Positions 9,301-24,800 of a stretch of 64,000 nucleotides of DNA are shown here, in pieces; position 1 is the first letter of the stretch; each line of letters starts with the position of its first letter. The stretch comes from Mactra quadrangularis (lineage: Eukaryota > Mollusca > Bivalvia > Venerida > Mactridae): positions 35,765,231 to 35,829,230 of the forward strand of contig CM046307.1 in NCBI GenBank assembly GCA_025267735.1, in the 5' to 3' direction. The position numbers and the translations under genes were made by a program. The notes under the pieces were generated by a model, which saw nothing but the letters and a program-made list of their open reading frames with translations, was not told the DNA's origin and searched no databases.

Positions 9301-12300
9301 ACTGCGTCGACTTGCTCATAACCAGCAGAAAATCATACTCGATACCCTAGAATACGATAAATCAAACACAAGAAATTAACATACCTTGGGTCGTCGGTGA
9401 TCTTTCATTTGGTCGGAAGTCTGTGTCATCTTCTTCGTTCTTCGTTCTTCGTTCTTCTTCTTGGTCTAGAATAGAAAAGTGCGTGACATAAACAACACCG
9501 TAAAACAAACTCGCATTAAGACATAATCAATCATCACAGTGTAAACAAACAGTTCGGCCTTAGCAGATCTCACTTCCTGTCCCCCACTTAACCAAACTAA
9601 TCATTGTCATTAGCGCAGTTGGTTTTCCCATCAAGTTTCCACAAGAGGTGGGGTACAGGGGATACTGGTTCGAATCAAGCCCAGGGCAGGCGGTTATACC
9701 CTTACAAATACAAATACAGTACAACCTCTCTAGAACAACACCCAGTGGTAGTGACTAAAGTACTGGTAAAATAAGACAAGTGTCCAGGAAAGCTGAGTTG
9801 GGTGCACTGGTCACTGCAAAATAAGTTGCTCAACTTGCTCGAAACTGGTATAAACACAGCCGATACTTCATCCATCAGAAAATCACACTCGATACCCTGG
9901 AATACGATAAATCAAACACAAGAAATTAACATACCTTGGGTCATCGGTGATCTCTCATCTGGTCGGAAGTCTGTGTCATCTTTTTCTTTCTTCTACGCCT
10001 AGAAACAGAGAACAAACAAGGTTAGGATAATATAAAAACAGTAGAAAAAAATAATTAAAAAATGGTCATACTTCTCTGTACTAAGGGGTCCTCTTCAATC
10101 TGTCATCTTCTTCGTTCTTCGTTCTTGGTCTAGAATAGAAAAGCGCACAACATAAACAACACCGTAAAACAAACTCACATAAAGACATAATCAATCATCA
10201 CAATAGGTGGGGGTACAGGGGATACTGGTTCGAATCACGCCCAGGGCAGGCGGCTATAACCTTACAAGAAATGGGCGCAACAAATACAGTACAACTTCTC
10301 TTGAACAACACGCAAGTGGTAGTGACTAAAGTACTGGTTAAATAGAAAAGTGTCCAGGAAAGCGGAGTTAGGTGCACTGGTCACAGCCAAATAAGTTAAA
10401 ACAACTGCGTCGACTTGCTCATAACCAGCAGAAAATCATACTCGATACCCTAGAATACGATAAATCAAACACAAGAAATTAACATACCTTGGGTCATCGG
10501 TGATCTTTCATTTGGTCGGAAGTCTGTGTCATCTTCTTCGTTCTTCGTTCTTCTTCTTGGTCTAGAATAGAAAAGTGCGCAACATAAACAACACCGTAAA
10601 ACAAACTCGCACTAAGACATAATCAATCATCACAATGGGTGGGGGTACAGGGGATACTGGTTCGAATCACGCCCAGGCCAGGCGGCTATAACCTTACAAG
10701 AAATTGGCGCAACAAATACAGTACAACTTCTCTTGAACAACACGCAAGTGGTAGTGACTAAAGTACTGGTTAAATAGAAAAGTGTCCAGGAAAGCGGAGT
10801 TAGGTGCACTGGTCACAGCCAAATAAGTTAAAACAACTGCGTCGACTTGCTCATAACCAGCAGAAAATCATACTCGATACCCTAGAATACGATAAATCAA
10901 ACACAAGAAATTAACATACCTTGGGTCGTCGGTGATCTTTCATTTGGTCGGAAGTCTGTGTCATCTTCTTCGTTCTTCGTTCTTCGTTCTTCTTCTTGGT
11001 CTAGAATAGAAAAGTGCGTGACATAAACAACACCGTAAAACAAACTCGCATTAAGACATAATCAATCATCACAGTGTAAACAAACAGTTCGGCCTTAGCA
11101 GATCTCACTTCCTGTCCCCCACTTAACCAAACTAATCATTGTCATTAGCGCAGTTGGTTTTCCCATCAAGTTTCCACAAGAGGTGGGGTACAGGGGATAC
11201 TGGTTCGAATCAAGCCCAGGGCAGGCGGTTATACCCTTACAAATACAAATACAGTACAACCTCTCTAGAACAACACCCAGTGGTAGTGACTAAAGTACTG
11301 GTAAAATAAGACAAGTGTCCAGGAAAGCTGAGTTGGGTGCACTGGTCACTGCAAAATAAGTTGCTCAACTTGCTCGAAACTGGTATAAACACAGCCGATA
11401 CTTCATCCATCAGAAAATCACACTCGATACCCTGGAATACGATAAATCAAACACAAGAAATTAACATACCTTGGGTCATCGGTGATCTCTCATCTGGTCG
11501 GAAGTCTGTGTCATCTTTTTCTTTCTTCTACGCCTAGAAACAGAGAACAAACAAGGTTAGGATAATATAAAAACAGTAGAAAAAAATAATTAAAAAATGG
11601 TCATACTTCTCTGTACTAAGGGGTCCTCTTCAATCTGTCATCTTCTTCGTTCTTCGTTCTTGGTCTAGAATAGAAAAGCGCACAACATAAACAACACCGT
11701 AAAACAAACTCACATAAAGACATAATCAATCATCACAATAGGTGGGGGTACAGGGGATACTGGTTCGAATCACGCCCAGGGCAGGCGGCTATAACCTTAC
11801 AAGAAATGGGCGCAACAAATACAGTACAACTTCTCTTGAACAACACGCAAGTGGTAGTGACTAAAGTACTGGTTAAATAGAAAAGTGTCCAGGAAAGCGG
11901 AGTTAGGTGCACTGGTCACAGCCAAATAAGTTAAAACAACTGCGTCGACTTGCTCATAACCAGCAGAAAATCATACTCGATACCCTAGAATACGATAAAT
12001 CAAACACAAGAAATTAACATACCTTGGGTCATCGGTGATCTTTCATTTGGTCGGAAGTCTGTGTCATCTTCTTCGTTCTTCGTTCTTCTTCTTGGTCTAG
12101 AATAGAAAAGTGCGCAACATAAACAACACCGTAAAACAAACTCGCACTAAGACATAATCAATCATCACAATGGGTGGGGGTACAGGGGATACTGGTTCGA
12201 ATCACGCCCAGGCCAGGCGGCTATAACCTTACAAGAAATTGGCGCAACAAATACAGTACAACTTCTCTTGAACAACACGCAAGTGGTAGTGACTAAAGTA

Positions 12301-15300
12301 CTGGTTAAATAGAAAAGTGTCCAGGAAAGCGGAGTTAGGTGCACTGGTCACAGCCAAATAAGTTAAAACAACTGCGTCGACTTGCTCATAACCAGCAGAA
12401 AATCATACTCGATACCCTAGAATACGATAAATCAAACACAAGAAATTAACATACCTTGGGTCGTCGGTGATCTTTCATTTGGTCGGAAGTCTGTGTCATC
12501 TTCTTCGTTCTTCGTTCTTCGTTCTTCTTCTTGGTCTAGAATAGAAAAGTGCGTGACATAAACAACACCGTAAAACAAACTCGCATTAAGACATAATCAA
12601 TCATCACAGTGTAAACAAACAGTTCGGCCTTAGCAGATCTCACTTCCTGTCCCCCACTTAACCAAACTAATCATTGTCATTAGCGCAGTTGGTTTTCCCA
12701 TCAAGTTTCCACAAGAGGTGGGGTACAGGGGATACTGGTTCGAATCAAGCCCAGGGCAGGCGGTTATACCCTTACAAATACAAATACAGTACAACCTCTC
12801 TAGAACAACACCCAGTGGTAGTGACTAAAGTACTGGTAAAATAAGACAAGTGTCCAGGAAAGCTGAGTTGGGTGCACTGGTCACTGCAAAATAAGTTGCT
12901 CAACTTGCTCGAAACTGGTATAAACACAGCCGATACTTCATCCATCAGAAAATCACACTCGATACCCTGGAATACGATAAATCAAACACAAGAAATTAAC
13001 ATACCTTGGGTCATCGGTGATCTCTCATCTGGTCGGAAGTCTGTGTCATCTTTTTCTTTCTTCTACGCCTAGAAACAGAGAACAAACAAGGTTAGGATAA
13101 TATAAAAACAGTAGAAAAAAATAATTAAAAAATGGTCATACTTCTCTGTACTAAGGGGTCCTCTTCAATCTGTCATCTTCTTCGTTCTTCGTTCTTGGTC
13201 TAGAATAGAAAAGCGCACAACATAAACAACACCGTAAAACAAACTCACATAAAGACATAATCAATCATCACAATAGGTGGGGGTACAGGGGATACTGGTT
13301 CGAATCACGCCCAGGGCAGGCGGCTATAACCTTACAAGAAATGGGCGCAACAAATACAGTACAACTTCTCTTGAACAACACGCAAGTGGTAGTGACTAAA
13401 GTACTGGTTAAATAGAAAAGTGTCCAGGAAAGCGGAGTTAGGTGCACTGGTCACAGCCAAATAAGTTAAAACAACTGCGTCGACTTGCTCATAACCAGCA
13501 GAAAATCATACTCGATACCCTAGAATACGATAAATCAAACACAAGAAATTAACATACCTTGGGTCATCGGTGATCTTTCATTTGGTCGGAAGTCTGTGTC
13601 ATCTTCTTCGTTCTTCGTTCTTCTTCTTGGTCTAGAATAGAAAAGTGCGCAACATAAACAACACCGTAAAACAAACTCGCACTAAGACATAATCAATCAT
13701 CACAATGGGTGGGGGTACAGGGGATACTGGTTCGAATCACGCCCAGGCCAGGCGGCTATAACCTTACAAGAAATTGGCGCAACAAATACAGTACAACTTC
13801 TCTTGAACAACACGCAAGTGGTAGTGACTAAAGTACTGGTTAAATAGAAAAGTGTCCAGGAAAGCGGAGTTAGGTGCACTGGTCACAGCCAAATAAGTTA
13901 AAACAACTGCGTCGACTTGCTCATAACCAGCAGAAAATCATACTCGATACCCTAGAATACGATAAATCAAACACAAGAAATTAACATACCTTGGGTCGTC
14001 GGTGATCTTTCATTTGGTCGGAAGTCTGTGTCATCTTCTTCGTTCTTCGTTCTTCTTCTTGGTCTAGAATAGAAAAGTGCGTAACATAAACAACACCGTA
14101 AAACAAACTCGCATTAAGACATAATCAATCATCACAGTGTAAACAAACAGTTCGGCCTTAGCAGATCTCACTTCCTGTCCCCCACTTAACCAAACTAATC
14201 ATTGTCATTAGCGCAGTTGGTTTTCCCATCAAGTTTCCACAAGAGGTGGGGTACAGGGGATACTGGTTCGAATCAAGCCCAGGGCAGGCGGTTATACCCT
14301 TACAAATACAAATACAGTACAACCTCTCTAGAACAACACCCAGTGGTAGTGACTAAAGTACTGGTAAAATAAGACAAGTGTCCAGGAAAGCTGAGTTGGG
14401 TGCACTGGTCACTGCAAAATAAGTTGCTCAACTTGCTCGAAACTGGTATAAACACAGCCGATACTTCATCCATCAGAAAATCACACTCGATACCCTGGAA
14501 TACGATAAATCAAACACAAGAAATTAACATACCTTGGGTCATCGGTGATCTCTCATCTGGTCGGAAGTCTGTGTCATCTTTTTCTTTCTTCTACGCCTAG
14601 AAACAGAGAACAAACAAGGTTAGGATAATATAAAAACAGTAGAAAAAAATAATTAAAAAATGGTCATACTTCTCTGTACTAAGGGGTCCTCTTCAATCTG
14701 TCATCTTCTTCGTTCTTCGTTCTTGGTCTAGAATAGAAAAGCGCACAACATAAACAACACCGTAAAACAAACTCACATAAAGACATAATCAATCATCACA
14801 ATAGGTGGGGGTACAGGGGATACTGGTTCGAATCACGCCCAGGGCAGGCGGCTATAACCTTACAAGAAATGGGCGCAACAAATACAGTACAACTTCTCTT
14901 GAACAACACGCAAGTGGTAGTGACTAAAGTACTGGTTAAATAGAAAAGTGTCCAGGAAAGCGGAGTTAGGTGCACTGGTCACAGCCAAATAAGTTAAAAC
15001 AACTGCGTCGACTTGCTCATAACCAGCAGAAAATCATACTCGATACCCTAGAATACGATAAATCAAACACAAGAAATTAACATACCTTGGGTCATCGGTG
15101 ATCTTTCATTTGGTCGGAAGTCTGTGTCATCTTCTTCGTTCTTCGTTCTTCTTCTTGGTCTAGAATAGAAAAGTGCGCAACATAAACAACACCGTAAAAC
15201 AAACTCGCACTAAGACATAATCAATCATCACAATGGGTGGGGGTACAGGGGATACTGGTTCGAATCACGCCCAGGCCAGGCGGCTATAACCTTACAAGAA

Positions 15301-18300
15301 ATTGGCGCAACAAATACAGTACAACTTCTCTTGAACAACACGCAAGTGGTAGTGACTAAAGTACTGGTTAAATAGAAAAGTGTCCAGGAAAGCGGAGTTA
15401 GGTGCACTGGTCACAGCCAAATAAGTTAAAACAACTGCGTCGACTTGCTCATAACCAGCAGAAAATCATACTCGATACCCTAGAATACGATAAATCAAAC
15501 ACAAGAAATTAACATACCTTGGGTCGTCGGTGATCTTTCATTTGGTCGGAAGTCTGTGTCATCTTCTTCGTTCTTCGTTCTTCGTTCTTCTTCTTGGTCT
15601 AGAATAGAAAAGTGCGTGACATAAACAACACCGTAAAACAAACTCGCATTAAGACATAATCAATCATCACAGTGTAAACAAACAGTTCGGCCTTAGCAGA
15701 TCTCACTTCCTGTCCCCCACTTAACCAAACTAATCATTGTCATTAGCGCAGTTGGTTTTCCCATCAAGTTTCCACAAGAGGTGGGGTACAGGGGATACTG
15801 GTTCGAATCAAGCCCAGGGCAGGCGGTTATACCCTTACAAATACAAATACAGTACAACCTCTCTAGAACAACACCCAGTGGTAGTGACTAAAGTACTGGT
15901 AAAATAAGACAAGTGTCCAGGAAAGCTGAGTTGGGTGCACTGGTCACTGCAAAATAAGTTGCTCAACTTGCTCGAAACTGGTATAAACACAGCCGATACT
16001 TCATCCATCAGAAAATCACACTCGATACCCTGGAATACGATAAATCAAACACAAGAAATTAACATACCTTGGGTCATCGGTGATCTCTCATCTGGTCGGA
16101 AGTCTGTGTCATCTTTTTCTTTCTTCTACGCCTAGAAACAGAGAACAAACAAGGTTAGGATAATATAAAAACAGTAGAAAAAAATAATTAAAAAATGGTC
16201 ATACTTCTCTGTACTAAGGGGTCCTCTTCAATCTGTCATCTTCTTCGTTCTTCGTTCTTGGTCTAGAATAGAAAAGCGCACAACATAAACAACACCGTAA
16301 AACAAACTCACATAAAGACATAATCAATCATCACAATAGGTGGGGGTACAGGGGATACTGGTTCGAATCACGCCCAGGGCAGGCGGCTATAACCTTACAA
16401 GAAATGGGCGCAACAAATACAGTACAACTTCTCTTGAACAACACGCAAGTGGTAGTGACTAAAGTACTGGTTAAATAGAAAAGTGTCCAGGAAAGCGGAG
16501 TTAGGTGCACTGGTCACAGCCAAATAAGTTAAAACAACTGCGTCGACTTGCTCATAACCAGCAGAAAATCATACTCGATACCCTAGAATACGATAAATCA
16601 AACACAAGAAATTAACATACCTTGGGTCATCGGTGATCTTTCATTTGGTCGGAAGTCTGTGTCATCTTCTTCGTTCTTCGTTCTTCTTCTTGGTCTAGAA
16701 TAGAAAAGTGCGCAACATAAACAACACCGTAAAACAAACTCGCACTAAGACATAATCAATCATCACAATGGGTGGGGGTACAGGGGATACTGGTTCGAAT
16801 CACGCCCAGGCCAGGCGGCTATAACCTTACAAGAAATTGGCGCAACAAATACAGTACAACTTCTCTTGAACAACACGCAAGTGGTAGTGACTAAAGTACT
16901 GGTTAAATAGAAAAGTGTCCAGGAAAGCGGAGTTAGGTGCACTGGTCACAGCCAAATAAGTTAAAACAACTGCGTCGACTTGCTCATAACCAGCAGAAAA
17001 TCATACTCGATACCCTAGAATACGATAAATCAAACACAAGAAATTAACATACCTTGGGTCATCGGTGATCTTTCATTTGGTCGGAAGTCTGTGTCATCTT
17101 CTTCGTTCTTCGTTCTTCGTTCTTCTTCTTGGTCTAGAATAGAAAAGTGCGTGACATAAACAACACCGTAAAACAAACTCGCATTAAGACATAATCAATC
17201 ATCACAGTGTAAACAAACAGTTCGGCCTTAGCAGATCTCACTTCCTGTCCCCCACTTAACCAAACTAATCATTGTCATTAGCGCAGTTGGTTTTCCCATC
17301 AAGTTTCCACAAGAGGTGGGGTACAGGGGATACTGGTTCGAATCAAGCCCAGGGCAGGCGGTTATACCCTTACAAATACAAATACAGTACAACCTCTCTA
17401 GAACAACACCCAGTGGTAGTGACTAAAGTACTGGTAAAATAAGACAAGTGTCCAGGAAAGCTGAGTTGGGTGCACTGGTCACTGCAAAATAAGTTGCTCA
17501 ACTTGCTCGAAACTGGTATAAACACAGCCGATACTTCATCCATCAGAAAATCACACTCGATACCCTGGAATACGATAAATCAAACACAAGAAATTAACAT
17601 ACCTTGGGTCATCGGTGATCTCTCATCTGGTCGGAAGTCTGTGTCATCTTTTTCTTTCTTCTACGCCTAGAAACAGAGAACAAACAAGGTTAGGATAATA
17701 TAAAAACAGTAGAAAAAAATAATTAAAAAATGGTCATACTTCTCTGTACTAAGGGGTCCTCTTCAATCTGTCATCTTCTTCGTTCTTCGTTCTTGGTCTA
17801 GAATAGAAAAGCGCACAACATAAACAACACCGTAAAACAAACTCACATAAAGACATAATCAATCATCACAATAGGTGGGGGTACAGGGGATACTGGTTCG
17901 AATCACGCCCAGGGCAGGCGGCTATAACCTTACAAGAAATGGGCGCAACAAATACAGTACAACTTCTCTTGAACAACACGCAAGTGGTAGTGACTAAAGT
18001 ACTGGTTAAATAGAAAAGTGTCCAGGAAAGCGGAGTTAGGTGCACTGGTCACAGCCAAATAAGTTAAAACAACTGCGTCGACTTGCTCATAACCAGCAGA
18101 AAATCATACTCGATACCCTAGAATACGATAAATCAAACACAAGAAATTAACATACCTTGGGTCATCGGTGATCTTTCATTTGGTCGGAAGTCTGTGTCAT
18201 CTTCTTCGTTCTTCGTTCTTCTTCTTGGTCTAGAATAGAAAAGTGCGCAACATAAACAACACCGTAAAACAAACTCGCACTAAGACATAATCAATCATCA

Positions 18301-21300
18301 CAATGGGTGGGGGTACAGGGGATACTGGTTCGAATCACGCCCAGGCCAGGCGGCTATAACCTTACAAGAAATTGGCGCAACAAATACAGTACAACTTCTC
18401 TTGAACAACACGCAAGTGGTAGTGACTAAAGTACTGGTTAAATAGAAAAGTGTCCAGGAAAGCGGAGTTAGGTGCACTGGTCACAGCCAAATAAGTTAAA
18501 ACAACTGCGTCGACTTGCTCATAACCAGCAGAAAATCATACTCGATACCCTAGAATACGATAAATCAAACACAAGAAATTAACATACCTTGGGTCGTCGG
18601 TGATCTTTCATTTGGTCGGAAGTCTGTGTCATCTTCTTCGTTCTTCGTTCTTCGTTCTTCTTCTTGGTCTAGAATAGAAAAGTGCGTGACATAAACAACA
18701 CCGTAAAACAAACTCGCATTAAGACATAATCAATCATCACAGTGTAAACAAACAGTTCGGCCTTAGCAGATCTCACTTCCTGTCCCCCACTTAACCAAAC
18801 TAATCATTGTCATTAGCGCAGTTGGTTTTCCCATCAAGTTTCCACAAGAGGTGGGGTACAGGGGATACTGGTTCGAATCAAGCCCAGGGCAGGCGGTTAT
18901 ACCCTTACAAATACAAATACAGTACAACCTCTCTAGAACAACACCCAGTGGTAGTGACTAAAGTACTGGTAAAATAAGACAAGTGTCCAGGAAAGCTGAG
19001 TTGGGTGCACTGGTCACTGCAAAATAAGTTGCTCAACTTGCTCGAAACTGGTATAAACACAGCCGATACTTCATCCATCAGAAAATCACACTCGATTCCC
19101 TGGAATACGATAAATCAAACACAAGAAATTAACATACCTTGGGTCATCGGTGATCTCTCATCTGGTCGGAAGTCTGTGTCATCTTTTTCTTTCTTCTACG
19201 CCTAGAAACAGAGAACAAACAAGGTTAGGATAATATAAAAACAGTAGAAAAAAATAATTAAAAAATGGTCATACTTCTCTGTACTAAGGGGTCCTCTTCA
19301 ATCTGTCATCTTCTTCGTTCTTCGTTCTTGGTCTAGAATAGAAAAGCGCACAACATAAACAACACCGTAAAACAAACTCACATAAAGACATAATCAATCA
19401 TCACAATAGGTGGGGGTACAGGGGATACTGGTTCGAATCACGCCCAGGGCAGGCGGCTATAACCTTACAAGAAATGGGCGCAACAAATACAGTACAACTT
19501 CTCTTGAACAACAGGCAAGTGGTAGTGACTAAAGTACTGGTTAAATAGAAAAGTGTCCAGGAAAGCGGAGTTAGGTGCACTGGTCACAGCCAAATAAGTT
19601 AAAACAACTGCGTCGACTTGCTCATAACCAGCAGAAAATCATACTCGATACCCTAGAATACGATAAATCAAACACAAGAAATTAACATACCTTGGGTCAT
19701 CGGTGATCTTTCATTTGGTCGGAAGTCTGTGTCATCTTCTTCGTTCTTCGTTCTTCTTCTTGGTCTAGAATAGAAAAGTGCGCAACATAAACAACACCGT
19801 AAAACAAACTCGCACTAAGACATAATCAATCATCACAATGGGTGGGGGTACAGGGGATACTGGTTCGAATCACGCCCAGGCCAGGCGGCTATAACCTTAC
19901 AAGAAATTGGCGCAACAAATACAGTACAACTTCTCTTGAACAACACGCAAGTGGTAGTGACTAAAGTACTGGTTAAATAGAAAAGTGTCCAGGAAAGCGG
20001 AGTTAGGTGCACTGGTCACAGCCAAATAAGTTAAAACAACTGCGTCGACTTGCTCATAACCAGCAGAAAATCATACTCGATACCCTAGAATACGATAAAT
20101 CAAACACAAGAAATTAACATACCTTGGGTCGTCGGTGATCTTTCATTTGGTCGGAAGTCTGTGTCATCTTCTTCGTTCTTCGTTCTTCGTTCTTCTTCTT
20201 GGTCTAGAATAGAAAAGTGCGTGACATAAACAACACCGTAAAACAAACTCGCATTAAGACATAATCAATCATCACAGTGTAAACAAACAGTTCGGCCTTA
20301 GCAGATCTCACTTCCTGTCCCCCACTTAACCAAACTAATCATTGTCATTAGCGCAGTTGGTTTTCCCATCAAGTTTCCACAAGAGGTGGGGTACAGGGGA
20401 TACTGGTTCGAATCAAGCCCAGGGCAGGCGGTTATACCCTTACAAATACAAATACAGTACAACCTCTCTAGAACAACACCCAGTGGTAGTGACTAAAGTA
20501 CTGGTAAAATAAGACAAGTGTCCAGGAAAGCTGAGTTGGGTGCACTGGTCACTGCAAAATAAGTTGCTCAACTTGCTCGAAACTGGTATAAACACAGCCG
20601 ATACTTCATCCATCAGAAAATCACACTCGATACCCTGGAATACGATAAATCAAACACAAGAAATTAACATACCTTGGGTCATCGGTGATCTCTCATCTGG
20701 TCGGAAGTCTGTGTCATCTTTTTCTTTCTTCTACGCCTAGAAACAGAGAACAAACAAGGTTAGGATAATATAAAAACAGTAGAAAAAAATAATTAAAAAA
20801 TGGTCATACTTCTCTGTACTAAGGGGTCCTCTTCAATCTGTCATCTTCTTCGTTCTTCGTTCTTGGTCTAGAATAGAAAAGCGCACAACATAAACAACAC
20901 CGTAAAACAAACTCACATAAAGACATAATCAATCATCACAATAGGTGGGGGTACAGGGGATACTGGTTCGAATCACGCCCAGGGCAGGCGGCTATAACCT
21001 TACAAGAAATGGGCGCAACAAATACAGTACAACTTCTCTTGAACAACACGCAAGTGGTAGTGACTAAAGTACTGGTTAAATAGAAAAGTGTCCAGGAAAG
21101 CGGAGTTAGGTGCACTGGTCACAGCCAAATAAGTTAAAACAACTGCGTCGACTTGCTCATAACCAGCAGAAAATCATACTCGATACCCTAGAATACGATA
21201 AATCAAACACAAGAAATTAACATACCTTGGGTCATCGGTGATCTTTCATTTGGTCGGAAGTCTGTGTCATCTTCTTCGTTCTTCGTTCTTCTTCTTGGTC

Positions 21301-21811
21301 TAGAATAGAAAAGTGCGCAACATAAACAACACCGTAAAACAAACTCGCACTAAGACATAATCAATCATCACAATGGGTGGGGGTACAGGGGATACTGGTT
21401 CGAATCACGCCCAGGCCAGGCGGCTATAACCTTACAAGAAATTGGCGCAACAAATACAGTACAACTTCTCTTGAACAACACGCAAGTGGTAGTGACTAAA
21501 GTACTGGTTAAATAGAAAAGTGTCCAGGAAAGCGGAGTTAGGTGCACTGGTCACAGCCAAATAAGTTAAAACAACTGCGTCGACTTGCTCATAACCAGCA
21601 GAAAATCATACTCGATACCCTAGAATACGATAAATCAAACACAAGAAATTAACATACCTTGGGTCGTCGGTGATCTTTCATTTGGTCGGAAGTCTGTGTC
21701 ATCTTCTTCGTTCTTCGTTCTTCGTTCTTCTTCTTGGTCTAGAATAGAAAAGTGCGTAACATAAACAACACCGTAAAACAAACTCGCATTAAGACATAAT
21801 CAATCATCACA

Positions 21812-24800
21812 GTGTAAACAAACAGTTCGGCCTTAGCAGATCTCACTTCCTGTCCCCCACTTAACCAAACTAATCATTGTCATTAGCGCAGTTGGTTTTC
21901 CCATCAAGTTTCCACAAGAGGTGGGGTACAGGGGATACTGGTTCGAATCAAGCCCAGGGCAGGCGGTTATACCCTTACAAATACAAATACAGTACAACCT
22001 CTCTAGAACAACACCCAGTGGTAGTGACTAAAGTACTGGTAAAATAAGACAAGTGTCCAGGAAAGCTGAGTTGGGTGCACTGGTCACTGCAAAATAAGTT
22101 GCTCAACTTGCTCGAAACTGGTATAAACACAGCCGATACTTCATCCATCAGAAAATCACACTCGATACCCTGGAATACGATAAATCAAACACAAGAAATT
22201 AACATACCTTGGGTCATCGGTGATCTCTCATCTGGTCGGAAGTCTGTGTCATCTTTTTCTTTCTTCTACGCCTAGAAACAGAGAACAAACAAGGTTAGGA
22301 TAATATAAAAACAGTAGAAAAAAATAATTAAAAAATGGTCATACTTCTCTGTACTAAGGGGTCCTCTTCAATCTGTCATCTTCTTCGTTCTTCGTTCTTG
22401 GTCTAGAATAGAAAAGCGCACAACATAAACAACACCGTAAAACAAACTCACATAAAGACATAATCAATCATCACAATAGGTGGGGGTACAGGGGATACTG
22501 GTTCGAATCACGCCCAGGGCAGGCGGCTATAACCTTACAAGAAATGGGCGCAACAAATACAGTACAACTTCTCTTGAACAACACGCAAGTGGTAGTGACT
22601 AAAGTACTGGTTAAATAGAAAAGTGTCCAGGAAAGCGGAGTTAGGTGCACTGGTCACAGCCAAATAAGTTAAAACAACTGCGTCGACTTGCTCATAACCA
22701 GCAGAAAATCATACTCGATACCCTAGAATACGATAAATCAAACACAAGAAATTAACATACCTTGGGTCGTCGGTGATCTTTCATTTGGTCGGAAGTCTGT
22801 GTCATCTTCTTCGTTCTTCGTTCTTCTTTCTTCTTCTTGGTCTAGAATAGAAAAGTGCGTAACATAAACAACACCGTAAAACAAACTCGCATTAAGACAT
22901 AATCAATCATCACAGTGTAAACAAACAGTTCGGCCTTAGCAGATCTCACTTCCTGTCCCCCACTTAACCAAACTAATCATTGTCATTAGCGCAGTTGGTT
23001 TTCCCATCAAGTTTCCACAAGAGGTGGGGTACAGGGGATACTGGTTCGAATCAAGCCCAGGGCAGGCGGTTATACCCTTACAAATACAAATACAGTACAA
23101 CCTCTCTAGAACAACACCCAGTGGTAGTGACTAAAGTACTGGTAAAATAAGACAAGTGTCCAGGAAAGCTGAGTTGGGTGCACTGGTCACTGCAAAATAA
23201 GTTGCTCAACTTGCTCGAAACTGGTATAAACACAGCCGATACTTCATCCATCAGAAAATCACACTCGATACCCTGGAATACGATAAATCAAACACAAGAA
23301 ATTAACATACCTTGGGTCATCGGTGATCTCTCATCTGGTCGGAAGTCTGTGTCATCTTTTTCTTTCTTCTACGCCTAGAAACAGAGAACAAACAAGGTTA
23401 GGATAATATAAAAACAGTAGAAAAAAATAATTAAAAAATGGTCATACTTCTCTGTACTAAGGGGTCCTCTTCAATCTGTCATCTTCTTCGTTCTTCGTTC
23501 TTGGTCTAGAATAGAAAAGCGCACAACATAAACAACACCGTAAAACAAACTCACATAAAGACATAATCAATCATCACAATAGGTGGGGGTACAGGGGATA
23601 CTGGTTCGAATCACGCCCAGGGCAGGTGGCTATAACCTTACAAGAAATGGGCGCAACAAATACAGTACAACTTCTCTTGAACAACACGCAAGTGGTAGTG
23701 ACTAAAGTACTGGTTAAATAGAAAAGTGTCCAGGAAAGCGGAGTTAGGTGCACTGGTCACAGCCAAATAAGTTAAAACAACTGCGTCGACTTGCTCATAA
23801 CCAGCAGAAAATCATACTCGATACCCTAGAATACGATAAATCAAACACAAGAAATTAACATACCTTGGGTCATCGGTGATCTTTCATTTGGTCGGAAGTC
23901 TGTGTCATCTTCTTCGTTCTTCGTTCTTCTTCTTGGTCTAGAATAGAAAAGTGCGCAACATAAACAACACCGTAAAACAAACTCGCACTAAGACATAATC
24001 AATCATCACAATGGGTGGGGGTACAGGGGATACTGGTTCGAATCACGCCCAGGCCAGGCGGCTATAACCTTACAAGAAATTGGCGCAACAAATACAGTAC
24101 AACTTCTCTTGAACAACACGCAAGTGGTAGTGACTAAAGTACTGGTTAAATAGAAAAGTGTCCAGGAAAGCGGAGTTAGGTGCACTGGTCACAGCCAAAT
24201 AAGTTAAAACAACTGCGTCGACTTGCTCATAACCAGCAGAAAATCATACTCGATACCCTAGAATACGATAAATCAAACACAAGAAATTAACATACCTTGG
24301 GTCGTCGGTGATCTTTCATTTGGTCGGAAGTCTGTGTCATCTTCTTCGTTCTTCGTTCTTCGTTCTTCTTCTTGGTCTAGAATAGAAAAGTGCGTAACAT
24401 AAACAACACCGTAAAACAAACTCGCATTAAGACATAATCAATCATCACAGTGTAAACAAACAGTTCGGCCTTAGCAGATCTCACTTCCTGTCCCCCACTT
24501 AACCAAACTAATCATTGTCATTAGCGCAGTTGGTTTTCCCATCAAGTTTCCACAAGAGGTGGGGTACAGGGGATACTGGTTCGAATCAAGCCCAGGGCAG
24601 GCGGTTATACCCTTACAAATACAAATACAGTACAACCTCTCTAGAACAACACCCAGTGGTAGTGACTAAAGTACTGGTAAAATAAGACAAGTGTCCAGGA
24701 AAGCTGAGTTGGGTGCACTGGTCACTGCAAAATAAGTTGCTCAACTTGCTCGAAACTGGTATAAACACAGCCGATACTTCATCCATCAGAAAATCACACT

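Larger units (their letters stand above)
1871..21811 (+). repeat. HOR block 1: 13 complete A-B-C units
   Basis: Eleven 1535-bp units and two 1528-bp units (starting at 3406 and 12609), whose summed length matches the interval exactly. In most units the C module reads GTGCGTGAC; the C modules near 14080 and 21755 read GTGCGTAAC instead. Private single-base variants occur, for example GATTCCC for GATACCC near 19096 and ACAGGC for ACACGC near 19513. These 19.9 kb hold no gene that I can support. Confidence 0.93.
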